DNA from: JB111 sp049856175
GTDB lineage: Bacteria; Actinomycetota; Actinomycetes; Actinomycetales; Actinomycetaceae
Length of the DNA: 64,000 bases
Direction: 5' to 3'
Assembly (NCBI RefSeq): GCF_049856175.1
Contig: NZ_JBNDNA010000003.1
Coordinates: forward strand, 1 to 64,000
The position numbers and the translations under genes are program-made. Positions 7,590-16,115 of this stretch are shown piece after piece. The notes below the pieces were generated by a model. It was not told the DNA's origin. It worked only from the letters and a program-made list of their open reading frames with translations, and searched no databases. Numbering within the stretch: the first letter of the stretch is position 1; every line of letters starts with the position of its first letter.

Positions 7590-8576
7590 ATGAGCACCCA
7601 CCGCACACAGATCGCACCCGCACGACTGCGCCTCATCTGCGCGGGACTCGCGACGACCGGTCTCGTCGCCGCCGGTGCCATCGCGGCGCACGCGACCGGC
7701 GGCTCCAACGACGAGCTCGGCGAGGGCTACTACCCGAGCAACTCCTGGTCGGAGACGGCCGACACCCGGTTCACGTTCGGCGACGCCACCTCCTCGGTGT
7801 TCGTCGGCGACTGGGACGGCGACGGCGCCGACAGCTTCGGCGTCCGTCGCGGCAACGAGTACCACCTGCGCGACACGCTGAGCGCGGGGCCGGCGGACAC
7901 GACGGTCGCCTACGGCCGCGCGGACGACACGGTCCTGGTCGGTGACTGGGACGGCGACGGGCACGACACGCTCGCCGTGCGCCGCGGCGCCGAGTACTTC
8001 CTGCACAACACGCTCGAGTCCGGTCCCGCGGACGAGCACGCGATCTACGGCCGGGCGGACGACACGGTCCTGGTCGGTGACTGGGACGGCGACGGCGCGG
8101 ACACGCTCGGCGTGCGCCGCGGCATCAGCATCTACCTGCACGACGAGATCGCCACGGGGCCGGCCGAGACCGTCCTCGACTACGGGCGCCTCGACGACGG
8201 GCTCGTCGTGGGCGACTGGGACGGCGACGGCGTCGACTCGCCCATGGTGCGGCGTGCCGACTTCATCCGCGCGGCGGTCCGGGGCGCGACGCTCGCCGCA
8301 GCGGAGGGTGACGCCGCCGAGCTCGAGGCGTACACGGACGCCGCGGGCTACGACGAGCTCTGGTACGCGTTCCAGGGCTTCTACGACCCGCCGCTGACGC
8401 CGTCCAGCATCGAGAACTGCCACCAGTCGTTCGACACGGGTGTCATCACGTGCGACGTCTACTCGGACGACCACGAGCGGCCGATCGGGCGTGCCGAGGT
8501 GGCGCCGACCGACGTCGGGACGTTCGAGGTGGTCGGCTACGAGATCTACGCCGACTGGGAGGGCTCGGCCCCGTAA
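7590..8576 (+). CDS. Secreted protein with four GDWDGDG repeats, 328 aa
   Basis: This is a paralogue of the 370-aa neighbour. It has a signal peptide ending near AAHA, four repeats of about 47 residues with GDWDGDGxDS/T loops followed by VRRGxxYxL, and a C-terminal domain with WYAFQGFYDPP and two conserved Cys. ATG 7590 is chosen because GGAGGG lies about 9 nt upstream and a signal peptide begins there; frames that start further left run through the N gap and are artefacts. One repeat fewer than its neighbour suggests expansion or loss within a tandem duplication. A strong hairpin follows 28 nt after the stop. Role unknown, probably cell surface or wall. Confidence 0.75.
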   Translation: MSTHRTQIAPARLRLICAGLATTGLVAAGAIAAHATGGSNDELGEGYYPSNSWSETADTRFTFGDATSSVFVGDWDGDGADSFGVRRGNEYHLRDTLSAGPADTTVAYGRADDTVLVGDWDGDGHDTLAVRRGAEYFLHNTLESGPADEHAIYGRADDTVLVGDWDGDGADTLGVRRGISIYLHDEIATGPAETVLDYGRLDDGLVVGDWDGDGVDSPMVRRADFIRAAVRGATLAAAEGDAAELEAYTDAAGYDELWYAFQGFYDPPLTPSSIENCHQSFDTGVITCDVYSDDHERPIGRAEVAPTDVGTFEVVGYEIYADWEGSAP

Positions 8577-8604
8577 GGGCCGGCCCGCCCCGACGTGCGG
8601 CGCG

Positions 8605-8631
8605 GGCCCGGCACGATCACGGTGCCGGGCC
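8605..8631 (+). terminator. Hairpin after the second GDWDGDG gene
   Basis: Ten-bp perfect arms (GGCCCGGCAC with its complement) enclose a 7-nt loop 28 nt behind the stop codon. No T-run follows. Confidence 0.55.
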
Positions 8632-8666
8632 TGCGACGCGCCGACGGAAGGCGATGACGCAGATCC

Positions 8667-8694
8667 TGTGACGCGCCTCTCCCGCTGGTAGGTT
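8667..8694 (+). promoter_or_regulatory. Candidate promoter of the carboxylate transporter gene
   Basis: TGTGAC and TAGGTT are spaced by 16 nt about 90 nt upstream of the GTG at 8784. The match to consensus is moderate. Confidence 0.35.
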
Positions 8695-8783
8695 CGCGAG
8701 CGACCGGAACCACGCAGCGGTGCGTGGCGGGGGCCCGGCCCACGCCTGCCCCCTGCCGCCTGCGACGACGCAAGGAGCAGCTC

Positions 8784-10337
8784 GTGTCCACCCCAGAAGT
8801 CAAGGAGAGCACGTCGCGGGCCGCCGGCCTCGACGATCTCCCCGCCGACCCCAGGACCCGCAACCGACGATGGATCGGCCTCGCGCTCGGCGTCGTCGGC
8901 GCGTTCGTCATCTACTTCATCTTCCCGAAGGAGCTGTCGGCCGAGCTGGTGGCCACCCTGACGGAGAACGAGATCGAGCCGTCGGGCCACCACATCGCCA
9001 TCACGGCGGCGGTCGCCGTCCTCATGGGCGTGTGGTGGATGACGGAGGCGATCCCCCTGGCGGCCACCGCGCTCGTGCCGCTCGTGGCCTTCCCGGGGCT
9101 GGGTGTCGTCAGCATCGGCGACACGGCCGCGCCCTACGCCTCGCCGACGATCTTCCTGTTCCTCGGCGGGTTCTTCCTCGCCCTGACGATGCAGCGGTGG
9201 AACCTGCACCGGCGCATCGCCCTCGGGGTGGTGCTGGCGGTCGGGACGAAGCCGAAGATGCTCGTCCTCGGTTTCATGGTCGCCACCGGGTTCCTCACCA
9301 TGTGGGTGTCGAACACCGCCACCGCCGTGATGATGATGCCGATCGGGCTCTCCGTGCTGGCGCTGGTCGGCACCCTGAGGGGCGACGACACGAAGAGGTC
9401 GAACTTCGGTACCGCGCTCATGCTGGGCATCGCCTACTCGTCGTCGATCATGAGCGTCTCCACGCTCATCGGGACGCCCCCGAACGCGCTGCTCCGAGCG
9501 AACCTCGCGGACAACTACGACATCAACCTCAACTTCGGCACGTGGATGCTGTTCGCCACCCCGCTGGCGATCGTCTTCACGCTCCTGTGCTGGCTGCTGC
9601 TCGTCAACGTGGTGTTCAAGCCGGAGATGAAGGAGATCCCGGGCGGCCGTGAGGTCATCCAGGAGGAGTACCGCAAGCTCGGTCCGATGAGCCGCCAGGA
9701 GAAGATGACCCTCGTCATCTTCGCCGGAGTCGCCATCTCCTGGGTGACCGTGCCGCTGGTCTGGCCCGAGTCGAACTTCAGCGACGAGGTCATCGCGATG
9801 ATCCTCGCGCTCGTGCTGTTCCTCGTCCCGGCAGACGTCAACAAGGGCGTCCAGCTCCTCGATTGGGACACCGCCAAGGAGGTCCCGTGGGACATCCTCC
9901 TGCTGTTCGGCGGCGGCCTGTCGCTGTCGGCCGCCTTCACCGCGACGGGGCTGTCCCAGTGGATCGGTGAAGCCGCGGGCGGGCTCGAGGGAGCGCCGGT
10001 GATCCTCATCGTGGCCGGCGTGACGGCCCTCGTCATCTTCCTCACGGAGATGACGTCCAACACGGCCACCGCCGCGGCGTTCCTGCCCATCATGGGCGGC
10101 GTCGCCACGGGCATGAACGTCGACGTCATGCTGCTCATGGTGCCCGTGGCGCTTGCCGCGACCTGCGCCTTCATGCTGCCGGTGGCCACGCCGCCGAACG
10201 CCATCGTCTACGGCTCCGGCTACATCAAGATCTCCCAGATGGTGAAGGCCGGCCTGTGGCTCAACCTCTCGGGGATCGTGCTCATCACCCTCACGGTGAT
10301 GACCCTCGGCAACTGGGTCCTCGGCATCGCGATGTAG
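8784..10337 (+). CDS. DASS-family sodium:dicarboxylate symporter, 517 aa
   Basis: A membrane protein with about 11-12 hydrophobic segments that matches the divalent anion:sodium symporter family (SdcS/NaDC type). These import C4-dicarboxylates such as succinate, malate or fumarate with Na+. The two diagnostic SNT motifs are present, WVSNTATAV at about residue 175 and MTSNTATAA at about 423, each in a re-entrant hairpin that binds sodium and carboxylate. The cytoplasmic N-terminus carries a short charged tail. GTG 8784 follows AAGGAGCAGCTC, a good ribosome binding site. The gene stands alone between a terminator and tRNA-Arg, so nothing nearby narrows its substrate. Confidence 0.88.
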   Translation: MSTPEVKESTSRAAGLDDLPADPRTRNRRWIGLALGVVGAFVIYFIFPKELSAELVATLTENEIEPSGHHIAITAAVAVLMGVWWMTEAIPLAATALVPLVAFPGLGVVSIGDTAAPYASPTIFLFLGGFFLALTMQRWNLHRRIALGVVLAVGTKPKMLVLGFMVATGFLTMWVSNTATAVMMMPIGLSVLALVGTLRGDDTKRSNFGTALMLGIAYSSSIMSVSTLIGTPPNALLRANLADNYDINLNFGTWMLFATPLAIVFTLLCWLLLVNVVFKPEMKEIPGGREVIQEEYRKLGPMSRQEKMTLVIFAGVAISWVTVPLVWPESNFSDEVIAMILALVLFLVPADVNKGVQLLDWDTAKEVPWDILLLFGGGLSLSAAFTATGLSQWIGEAAGGLEGAPVILIVAGVTALVIFLTEMTSNTATAAAFLPIMGGVATGMNVDVMLLMVPVALAATCAFMLPVATPPNAIVYGSGYIKISQMVKAGLWLNLSGIVLITLTVMTLGNWVLGIAM

Positions 10338-10348
10338 GCGGTCCGGGG

Positions 10349-10374
10349 GAGGGGGCCGGCACGCCGGCCCCCTC
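10349..10374 (+). terminator. Terminator of the carboxylate transporter gene
   Basis: Twelve bp of perfect complementarity (GAGGGGGCCGGC and its complement) start 12 nt after the stop codon. The stem is very GC-rich and has no T-tail. Confidence 0.6.
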
Positions 10375-10442
10375 GCGCCGGCCACCCGGTCGTGGTGAGC
10401 ACACTCACGGGGACGGGGGCGGCTGCGGTCCCCGGGCCGTTG

Positions 10443-10448
10443 TAACCT
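10443..10448 (+). promoter_or_regulatory. -10 box for tRNA-Arg
   Basis: TAACCT preceded by TG (extended -10) lies 20 nt upstream of the mature tRNA 5' end. Confidence 0.4.
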
Positions 10449-10468
10449 GGTCCCTGCCCTCGTGGCGT

Positions 10469-10541
10469 GCGCCCGTAGCTCAATGGATAGAGCATCTGAC
10501 TACGGATCAGAAGGTTGGGGGTTCGAGTCCCTTCGGGCGCG
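10469..10541 (+). tRNA. tRNA-Arg(ACG)
   Basis: The 73-nt gene folds as a standard cloverleaf. It has acceptor stem GCGCCCG/CGGGCGC, a D-arm with AATGGATA loop, anticodon stem TCTGA/TCAGA around the loop CTACGGA (anticodon ACG, normally edited to ICG), and a T-loop TTCGAGT. CCA is not encoded. Its wobble adenosine would be the substrate of the TadA encoded at 15511-15993. Confidence 0.95.
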
Positions 10542-10544
10542 CAG

Positions 10545-10574
10545 ATGCCCCGGTCGCGTATGCGGCCGGGGCAT
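10545..10574 (+). terminator. Terminator behind tRNA-Arg
   Basis: ATGCCCCGG and CCGGGGCAT pair, with CGC/GCG extending the stem around a GTAT loop, starting 4 nt after the tRNA end. The tail TCGTCATT is T-rich. Confidence 0.7.
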
Positions 10575-10737
10575 TCGTCATTCCCGGGGACGTCCGGCCC
10601 CGCCACCAGTGTGGCCCGGCCGCTCCGATGGCCCCGCCGGCCCGTTCGATCGCCCTCCGGTCCCCGGCCTCGTCCGCTCCGGCGAGCCCGCCCGACCATG
10701 GCCGCGACCCGCCCGATGTGCCCCGGCTCACGACTAG

Positions 10738-10765
10738 TTGCATGTGGCAAACAAAAGCGTAATAT
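10738..10765 (+). promoter_or_regulatory. Promoter and probable autoregulatory operator of the MarR gene
   Basis: TTGCAT and TAATAT with 16-nt spacing form one of the best promoter matches in the window. The -10 ends 7 nt before the GTG at 10773, so the mRNA is leaderless. TTGC-N5-GCAA at 10738-10750 is an inverted repeat over the -35 box and is a natural binding site for a dimeric MarR repressor. Confidence 0.65.
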
Positions 10766-10772
10766 CGGGACT

Positions 10773-11381
10773 GTGCCCGATACTTCGTCCGCCAGCTCCC
10801 GGACCCCCGACCCCGCGCCCCCCGGGCCCCCCGAGGACCGCGGAGCCGTCGTCGCCGATCTCGTCCTGGCCGTGCTCGAGGCGGGGCGGGTCACCCGCGG
10901 CCTGGGGGAGGCCGTCAACAAGCACACCGGCATCCACCGCGCCAACTACCTCACGCTGCTGCGGATCCAGGAGTTCGACCGCTCCCGGATCTCGGACATC
11001 GCGGCGGGCCTCGAGCTCGACGTGTCGGTGATCTCGCGGAAGATCGCCGCCCTCGACGAGCTCGGCCTCGTCTCCCGCAGCCCGCACCCCGACGACGGCC
11101 GCGCCCAGGTCGTGTCCGTCACCGAGCTCGGGCGCGCCACCATCGCGGAGAACCGCCGGATCTACACGGAGGCGGTCGGGCGGCTCACGGCCGACTGGGA
11201 CACCGACGACCTCGCCACCCTCGCCGCCGGCCTCCACCGCCTCGGTTCGCACCGGCCCGAGGCCGCCGTCGCGGACACGGCGGAGGACGCCGGGGCGGAC
11301 GCGGACGGCGGGGCGAGCACGAGCGAGACCGCCGACGCCACCGGCGCGAGTACCACGACGACCGACACGAAGGACCGGTGA
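10773..11381 (+). CDS. MarR-family transcriptional regulator
   Basis: A 202-aa regulator with the MarR winged helix at about residues 20-160. The recognition helix region reads DISxIAAGLELDVSVISRKIAALDELGLV, followed by the wing SPHPDDGRAQVVSVTELG, which carries the family's DxR signature. The 45-residue Ala/Asp/Thr-rich C-terminal tail is probably disordered. MarR proteins are dimers that repress efflux genes until a phenolic or other ligand binds. The gene overlaps the downstream MFS exporter by 4 nt (GTGA), so the pair is one operon and the exporter is the likely target. GTG 10773 is chosen from the leaderless promoter. Confidence 0.85.
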   Translation: MPDTSSASSRTPDPAPPGPPEDRGAVVADLVLAVLEAGRVTRGLGEAVNKHTGIHRANYLTLLRIQEFDRSRISDIAAGLELDVSVISRKIAALDELGLVSRSPHPDDGRAQVVSVTELGRATIAENRRIYTEAVGRLTADWDTDDLATLAAGLHRLGSHRPEAAVADTAEDAGADADGGASTSETADATGASTTTTDTKDR

Positions 11382-13225
11382 GGGAGACGACGAGCTCCAG
11401 GACCCCCACGAATCCCGCGGCACCCGGCGCCCGGACGAGCGCGCGCCAGTCCGGGCGCAGGCCGAAGGACCTCACGCGGAAGAAGATCTACGCCGGCCTC
11501 ACGCAGGCCGAGGCGGAGGCCGCGGAGGCGGAGCACCGCCGGATCATGGCCGTGCTCACCGGCCTGCTGCTCACGCAGTTCCTCGGGATGATGGCCAACA
11601 CGATCGTCGGCAACGCGATGCCGGTCATCGCCGCCGAGGTCGGCGCGCGGCCGGACCAGTACGTCTGGATCATCACCTCGGCGATCCTCGCCAACACGGT
11701 GATGACGCCGATCGCGGGCAAGCTCGGCGACCTCTTCGACAAGCGCCTCATGCTCATCGCCTTCATCGGCGTCTTCGTGCTGGGCTCGCTGCTGAGCGGC
11801 CTCGCGGTGGACGCCGAGATGCTCATCGCCACCCGGATCCTGCAGGGGATCGGCATGGGTGGCCAGGTGATGATGTCGATCATCATCATGGCGACGATCA
11901 TCCCGCCGAGGAAGCGCGGCAGGTACAACGGCTACCAGGGCGCCGTCATGGCGGTGGCCACGGTCTCCGGCCCGTTCGTCGGCGGCGTCATCGTCGACAC
12001 CCCGTGGCTCGGCTGGCGCTGGTGCTTCTTCGTGATGATCCCGTTCATGCTGCTCGCCGCAGCGGTCGTCGGCTCGCGTCTCAAGCTCCCGCCGAACCCA
12101 CGCACCGGCAGGGCCCGGATCGATTTCCTCGGCGCGGCCATCATCGCGGTCGGCTCCACGCTGCTCCTGGTGTGGATCTCGATCGGTGGCACCACCTTCG
12201 AGTGGGCGTCGTGGCCGTCCGCCCTCATGCTCGGCGGCGCGATCGTCCTCGCGGTGCTGTTCGTCGTCGTCGAGCGGCTCGTGCCCGAGCCGCTCATCCC
12301 CCTGCACATCCTGGGGTCGCGCACCACGGTGCTCGCGATCGTCGCCTCGCTCGGCGTCGGGGGGATGATGTTCGGCTCCAACGTCTTCCTCGGCCAGTAC
12401 TTCCAGTACGGCCGCGACTACTCGGCCACCGTCGCCGGCTTCCTCGGGCTGCCCCTGATGTTCGGTCTGCTCATCGCGTCGACCTGGTCCGGCCGGGTCG
12501 TCACGGCCCGCGGCACCTGGAAGGGCGTCGTCATGTGGGGGATGGGTCTGATGACGCAGGGGACGTTCCTGTTCGGCACCCGCGTCCACCAGGACACCTC
12601 GCTCCTGCTGACGTCGCTGTTCCTGTTCGTCGCGGGCTGGGGCATGGGCATGTGCCTGCAGAACCTCGTGCTCGCCGTACAGAACACGGTCGGCCTCCGG
12701 CACATGGGTGCGGCCACCAGCTCGGTGACGTTCTTCCGCAACCTGGGCGGCGCGATCGCCATCCAGGTCTTCGGCATCCTCTACGCGCGGCAGGTCGCGA
12801 GCCACATGCGCGACGCCGGCGTCACCATGCCCGGCGGCGACGCCTCCGGGAGCACGCTCGACCTCGCCGGCCTGCCCGACGACGTCGAGGTGGTCGTGCG
12901 TGCCGCCTACGCCGAGGGCATCGGACCGGTGTTCCTCTCGATCTTCGCGCTCGCCCTGGTCGGCTTCGTCGCGACGATCTTCATGCGGGGCACCTCCCTG
13001 CGCGACACGGTCGACGTCGAACGGGCGACCGGTCCGGCGGGCCCCGTCGTCCCCACGTCCGGCGCGTCCGTGACCACGGCACCAGCGGGACTCACGCCGC
13101 CCGAGGCCGACGCGACCCTGCCCGACGGCGACGTGAACGACGTCGTCGGCCCCTCGGACCGCACCGACGATGAGCGGGTGCCGGCTCTCAGGGGGTCCAC
13201 GGGCGCGAGCTCGCCCAGGCGATGA
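11378..13225 (+). CDS. MFS multidrug efflux transporter (DHA2/EmrB-like), 615 aa
   Basis: This is a 14-helix major facilitator of the drug:H+ antiporter-2 type. Family marks include GKLGDLFDKR in the first intracellular loop, the RILQGIGMGG motif of transmembrane helix 4, and the antiporter motif GPFVGGVIV in helix 5. It has a charged 50-residue cytoplasmic N-terminus and a 90-residue Thr/Pro/Asp-rich C-terminal tail. It starts with GTG overlapping the MarR stop codon, so it is translationally coupled. The context predicts substrate-inducible export. Its 3' end overlaps the convergent hydrolase gene by 38 nt. Confidence 0.88.
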   Translation: MRETTSSRTPTNPAAPGARTSARQSGRRPKDLTRKKIYAGLTQAEAEAAEAEHRRIMAVLTGLLLTQFLGMMANTIVGNAMPVIAAEVGARPDQYVWIITSAILANTVMTPIAGKLGDLFDKRLMLIAFIGVFVLGSLLSGLAVDAEMLIATRILQGIGMGGQVMMSIIIMATIIPPRKRGRYNGYQGAVMAVATVSGPFVGGVIVDTPWLGWRWCFFVMIPFMLLAAAVVGSRLKLPPNPRTGRARIDFLGAAIIAVGSTLLLVWISIGGTTFEWASWPSALMLGGAIVLAVLFVVVERLVPEPLIPLHILGSRTTVLAIVASLGVGGMMFGSNVFLGQYFQYGRDYSATVAGFLGLPLMFGLLIASTWSGRVVTARGTWKGVVMWGMGLMTQGTFLFGTRVHQDTSLLLTSLFLFVAGWGMGMCLQNLVLAVQNTVGLRHMGAATSSVTFFRNLGGAIAIQVFGILYARQVASHMRDAGVTMPGGDASGSTLDLAGLPDDVEVVVRAAYAEGIGPVFLSIFALALVGFVATIFMRGTSLRDTVDVERATGPAGPVVPTSGASVTTAPAGLTPPEADATLPDGDVNDVVGPSDRTDDERVPALRGSTGASSPRR

Positions 13226-14192
13226 CCTCCGAGGTGTAGAAGGAACGGGCCGGCTCCGGGGACAGCGCGAGATCGTGGATCCCGCCCGGGACCTCGAGGA
13301 CGTCGACGCGGTCCCCCAGCAGGGAGACGCTGCGCCGCATCGTCGTCACGTCGAGCACCACGTCCGAGGACGACAGGTCCGCAGGGCCGGGATCGACGCG
13401 GGCGCCGGACCGTCGCGACATCGCCATCAGGACCGGCTCCGCGACCGTCGCGCGGCCCGCCTGCACGGCCCGCTGCGCGCGCCGCACGGCCCGGAAGAAG
13501 CCCGCGTGCACGGGCATCGTGTCGGTCGGCTTGAGCGACGGCGGGACCTTCCACCCGCCGCCGTCCGGGTCCGTCAGCCAGGCGCCGTACGTGCCGGTCA
13601 GCGAGGAGATCGGCAGCCGGGGTGCGAGGGGGGCGAGGCGGTCGATCACGGCGGTCGCGACGACGTCGGTGAGCGGGCCGCGGCCGAGGTCGAGCCAGGG
13701 CGAGTTGAGGATGACGCCGTCGACGGCGCCGGGGTGGTCGTGCGCGAAGAGCACGGCCTGCAGCCCGCCGGTCGAGTGGCCGAGCAGGACGACCTCCTGG
13801 GCGCCCTCGCTGCGGGCGAGGTCGACGGCGAGGCCCACCTCCTCGTGCCGGACCGACATCATGCGGATGTCGTCGCGCACCTGCCCGGGCCGCAGGGATC
13901 GGCCGGACCGTCGCATCTCCAGGGCGTAGAGGTCCCAGCCCGCCTCGTGCCAGGCGTGCTCGTGCTCGGCGTGGAAGAACGTGTCGATGAACCCGTGCAG
14001 GTAGACCACCGCGCGGCCGTGCCGGCCCGTGCCCTCGTGGTGCACGATCGTGGCGACGTCGCGCACCCGACGCGAGTGGCCGCCGTCGGTCAGGGAGAGT
14101 CCGACCGTGCGGGAGACGTACGGGTCGCCGAGGACGTCGGCGGTGGGGGCCGAGAGGTCCGCGGTGGTGGTCACCGGGGGAGTCGACACCAT
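13188..14192 (-). CDS. Alpha/beta hydrolase (lysophospholipase-like), 334 aa
   Basis: The alpha/beta hydrolase fold is clear: YLHGFIDTF at the oxyanion strand, the nucleophile elbow GHSTGG with the catalytic Ser at about residue 147, and a His in GGIHDL near the C-terminus. The pattern resembles serine aminopeptidase/monoacylglycerol-lipase-type enzymes, so an ester or lysophospholipid substrate is likely but not shown. ATG 14192 lies 8 nt downstream of the upp stop codon, so the gene is probably third in a GNAT-upp-hydrolase transcript. Its end overlaps the convergent MFS gene. Confidence 0.8.
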   Translation of the reverse strand: MVSTPPVTTTADLSAPTADVLGDPYVSRTVGLSLTDGGHSRRVRDVATIVHHEGTGRHGRAVVYLHGFIDTFFHAEHEHAWHEAGWDLYALEMRRSGRSLRPGQVRDDIRMMSVRHEEVGLAVDLARSEGAQEVVLLGHSTGGLQAVLFAHDHPGAVDGVILNSPWLDLGRGPLTDVVATAVIDRLAPLAPRLPISSLTGTYGAWLTDPDGGGWKVPPSLKPTDTMPVHAGFFRAVRRAQRAVQAGRATVAEPVLMAMSRRSGARVDPGPADLSSSDVVLDVTTMRRSVSLLGDRVDVLEVPGGIHDLALSPEPARSFYTSEVIAWASSRPWTP

Positions 14193-14200
14193 GGCGAGCG

Positions 14201-14839
14201 TCAGTCGACGATGCCGTACAGGCGGTCCCCGGCGTCCCCCAGACCGGGCACGATGTACGACCTGTCGTCGAGACCCTCGTCGATCGCGGCCGTGACGACC
14301 GAGACGTCCCCGCGGGCGCCGACGCTCTCCTCGACGTGCCGCAGCCCCTCCGGCGCGCACAGCAGCGTGATGCAGGTGACGTCGCGGGCGCCGAGGTCGA
14401 GCAGGTACTCGATCGCGGCGACGAGCGTGTGACCGGTGGCCAGCATCGGGTCCAGGACGAAGCACTGGCGGCCGGAGAGGTCGTCGGGCAGACGGTTGGC
14501 GTAGGTGATCGCCTCGAGCGTCTCCTCGTCGCGCTTCATCCCGAGGAAGCCGATCTCGGCGGTGGGGATGAGCCGGCTCATCCCCTCCAGCATGCCCAGG
14601 CCGGCGCGCAGGATCGGCACGACGAGCGGTCGGGGGCGGGCGATCCGTACGCCCGTCGTCGTCGTGACGGGTGTGGTGATCTCGTGCGGCTCGGTGCGCA
14701 CGTCGCGCGTGGCCTCGTAGGCGAGGAGCATGACGAGCTCCTCGACGAGGAGCCGGAAGGTCGGCGACTCGGTGCGCTCGTCGCGCAGCGTGGTCAGCTT
14801 GTGGGCGACGAGCGGGTGCTCCGCGAGGTGGACGCGCAT
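14201..14839 (-). CDS. upp: Uracil phosphoribosyltransferase
   Basis: At 212 aa this is the expected length for Upp, which converts uracil and PRPP to UMP in pyrimidine salvage. Diagnostic segments are VPILRAGLGMLEGM, the PRPP loop VLDPMLATGHTLVAAI, and the C-terminal PGLGDAGDRLYG that binds uracil. Starting at ATG 14839, it lies 9 nt after the GNAT stop codon. TAAGTT sits 6 nt upstream in the leaderless arrangement, but this hexamer includes the GNAT stop codon, so it may be coincidental. An NCS2 nucleobase permease at 25727 could supply its substrate. Confidence 0.96.
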   Translation of the reverse strand: MRVHLAEHPLVAHKLTTLRDERTESPTFRLLVEELVMLLAYEATRDVRTEPHEITTPVTTTTGVRIARPRPLVVPILRAGLGMLEGMSRLIPTAEIGFLGMKRDEETLEAITYANRLPDDLSGRQCFVLDPMLATGHTLVAAIEYLLDLGARDVTCITLLCAPEGLRHVEESVGARGDVSVVTAAIDEGLDDRSYIVPGLGDAGDRLYGIVD

Positions 14840-14848
14840 GGGACGAAC

Positions 14849-15463
14849 TTACCCGGGGTAAGGGTCGGAGCGCGTGCGGTGGCGCGCGTGACCGGGCCCG
14901 GGTCCGCTCGGCCGTACGACGGCGAGGATCACCATGTCCACCCGCCGGCCGCCGATCTCCTCGTGGCTGCGGAGCACGCCCTCCCGGACGTAGCCGGCAC
15001 GCTCGGCCACAGCCAGCGACCCGGTGTTGCCCGGTTCGATCCGCAGCTCGACGCGGTGCAGGGCGGGCACCGTCCAGGCGAAGGCGGTCAGCGCCAGGAG
15101 GGCGTCGGTCGCCAGCCCGCGCCCGCGCGCGGAGGGGACGAGCGAGTACCCGATGCTCGCGCGTCCGTCGGCCAGCTCGCGGAGCCAGAGGCCGCAGCTA
15201 CCGACCGCCGCCCCGGTCGCCCGCTCGACGATGGTGAACGAGAACCCGGCGCCGTCGTCGTACCTGGCGCGCTGCCGCTCCACCCAGGCGATCGCCTCGT
15301 CGCTGCTCGCGTGCGCGGGGAGCGTGCCGATGAGCGGGACGTACGGGTCGGTCGCGAGCTCGCGGGCCATCTCCGCGTCTGCCGTCCGTGGCCTGCGGAG
15401 CACCGCACCGCCGTGCGCCGGGGCCGTGTCGGGCCAGGGCGGCAGGTCGGACCGGGCGGTCAT
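14849..15463 (-). CDS. GNAT N-acetyltransferase (RimJ/RimL-like)
   Basis: A 204-aa GCN5-related acetyltransferase. The acetyl-CoA pyrophosphate loop appears as SARGRGLATDAL (Q/R-x-x-G-x-G/A pattern) at about residues 110-121, and LRIEPGNTGSLAVAERAGYVREG is the RimJ/RimL-type C-terminal motif in which an Asn precedes the substrate groove. Such proteins acetylate ribosomal protein N-termini or small molecules; the substrate cannot be told. It is leaderless: a TACGCT box ends 6 nt before ATG 15463. It is followed closely by upp. Confidence 0.85.
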   Translation of the reverse strand: MTARSDLPPWPDTAPAHGGAVLRRPRTADAEMARELATDPYVPLIGTLPAHASSDEAIAWVERQRARYDDGAGFSFTIVERATGAAVGSCGLWLRELADGRASIGYSLVPSARGRGLATDALLALTAFAWTVPALHRVELRIEPGNTGSLAVAERAGYVREGVLRSHEEIGGRRVDMVILAVVRPSGPGPGHARHRTRSDPYPG

Positions 15464-15469
15464 GGACCG

Positions 15470-15475
15470 AGCGTA
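15470..15475 (-). promoter_or_regulatory. -10 box of leaderless GNAT gene
   Basis: TACGCT on the minus strand ends 6 nt before the ATG at 15463. Confidence 0.4.
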
Positions 15476-15510
15476 GGGGGCCCACGCCTCGTGGCTGGCA
15501 CCATGGCGGC

Positions 15511-15993
15511 ATGGTGAGCGTGCGGGCCGGCGGGGGAGCGTCGTCGCCGTGGGGCGCTCCGATGGACCGGGCGCTCGGGCTGGCGCGTCAGGCGGCGGGG
15601 CGCGGGGACGTGCCCGTTGGCGCCGTCGTGCTGGGTCCCGACGGGAGCGTGCTCGGTGAGGGGGCGAACCGGCGGGAGGCCGACGCCGACCCCACCGCCC
15701 ACGCCGAGGTGCTCGCCCTGCGCGCGGCGGCTCGGGAAATAGGGGAGTGGCGGCTCGACGGCTGCACGCTCGTCGTCACCCTCGAGCCGTGCACGATGTG
15801 TGCCGGCGCGCTCGTGCTCGCCCGGGTCGAGCGGCTCGTGCTCGGCGCGTGGGACGCCAAGGCGGGGGCGACGGGGTCGGTGCGCGACGTCGTGCGCGAC
15901 TCCCGGCTCAACCACCGGGTCGAGGTGGTCGCCGGCGTGCGTGGCGACGAGTGCGCCCAGGTGCTGGAGTCCTTCTTCCGCGCCCGCCGCTGA
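15511..15993 (+). CDS. tadA: tRNA-specific adenosine deaminase
   Basis: At 160 aa with the zinc deaminase signature, this matches TadA, which converts A34 to inosine in tRNA-Arg(ACG). His64 and Glu66 lie in HAE, and Cys94 and Cys97 in PCTMC; these are the zinc ligands and the proton shuttle. The C-terminal ECAQVLESFFRARR is the usual tRNA-binding helix. ATG 15511 gives the normal length. The substrate tRNA gene is itself in this window at 10469. The gene diverges from GNAT-upp with only 47 nt between starts. Confidence 0.93.
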   Translation: MVSVRAGGGASSPWGAPMDRALGLARQAAGRGDVPVGAVVLGPDGSVLGEGANRREADADPTAHAEVLALRAAAREIGEWRLDGCTLVVTLEPCTMCAGALVLARVERLVLGAWDAKAGATGSVRDVVRDSRLNHRVEVVAGVRGDECAQVLESFFRARR

Positions 15994-16003
15994 CCCCCGG
16001 ATT

Positions 16004-16103
16004 CGTCGAGTGTGCGGTTCGTGACCCTCGAGTGTGCGGGTGCGCGCATTCTCCGGCGAGCATCAGCCGCACACTCGACGACCGGCAACCGCACGCTCGA
16101 CGA
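16004..16103. repeat. Clustered inverted repeats, CGAGTGTGCGG family
   Basis: Between the convergent tadA and sir2 genes are four copies of a 13-15-bp unit: direct at 16004-16017 and 16027-16039, inverted at 16067-16080 and 16089-16103. They can fold as two nested hairpins. The core resembles the unit at 23926-24185 (CGAGTGAGCGG), so the two clusters look like members of one dispersed palindromic repeat family, possibly acting as terminators. Confidence 0.7.
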
Positions 16104-16115
16104 CGTGGGGAGGGC

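Noticed and set aside
15499..15511. Leaderless promoter for tadA
   Set aside because: The hexamer 6 nt before the ATG is CACCAT, which lacks the initial T of the pattern.
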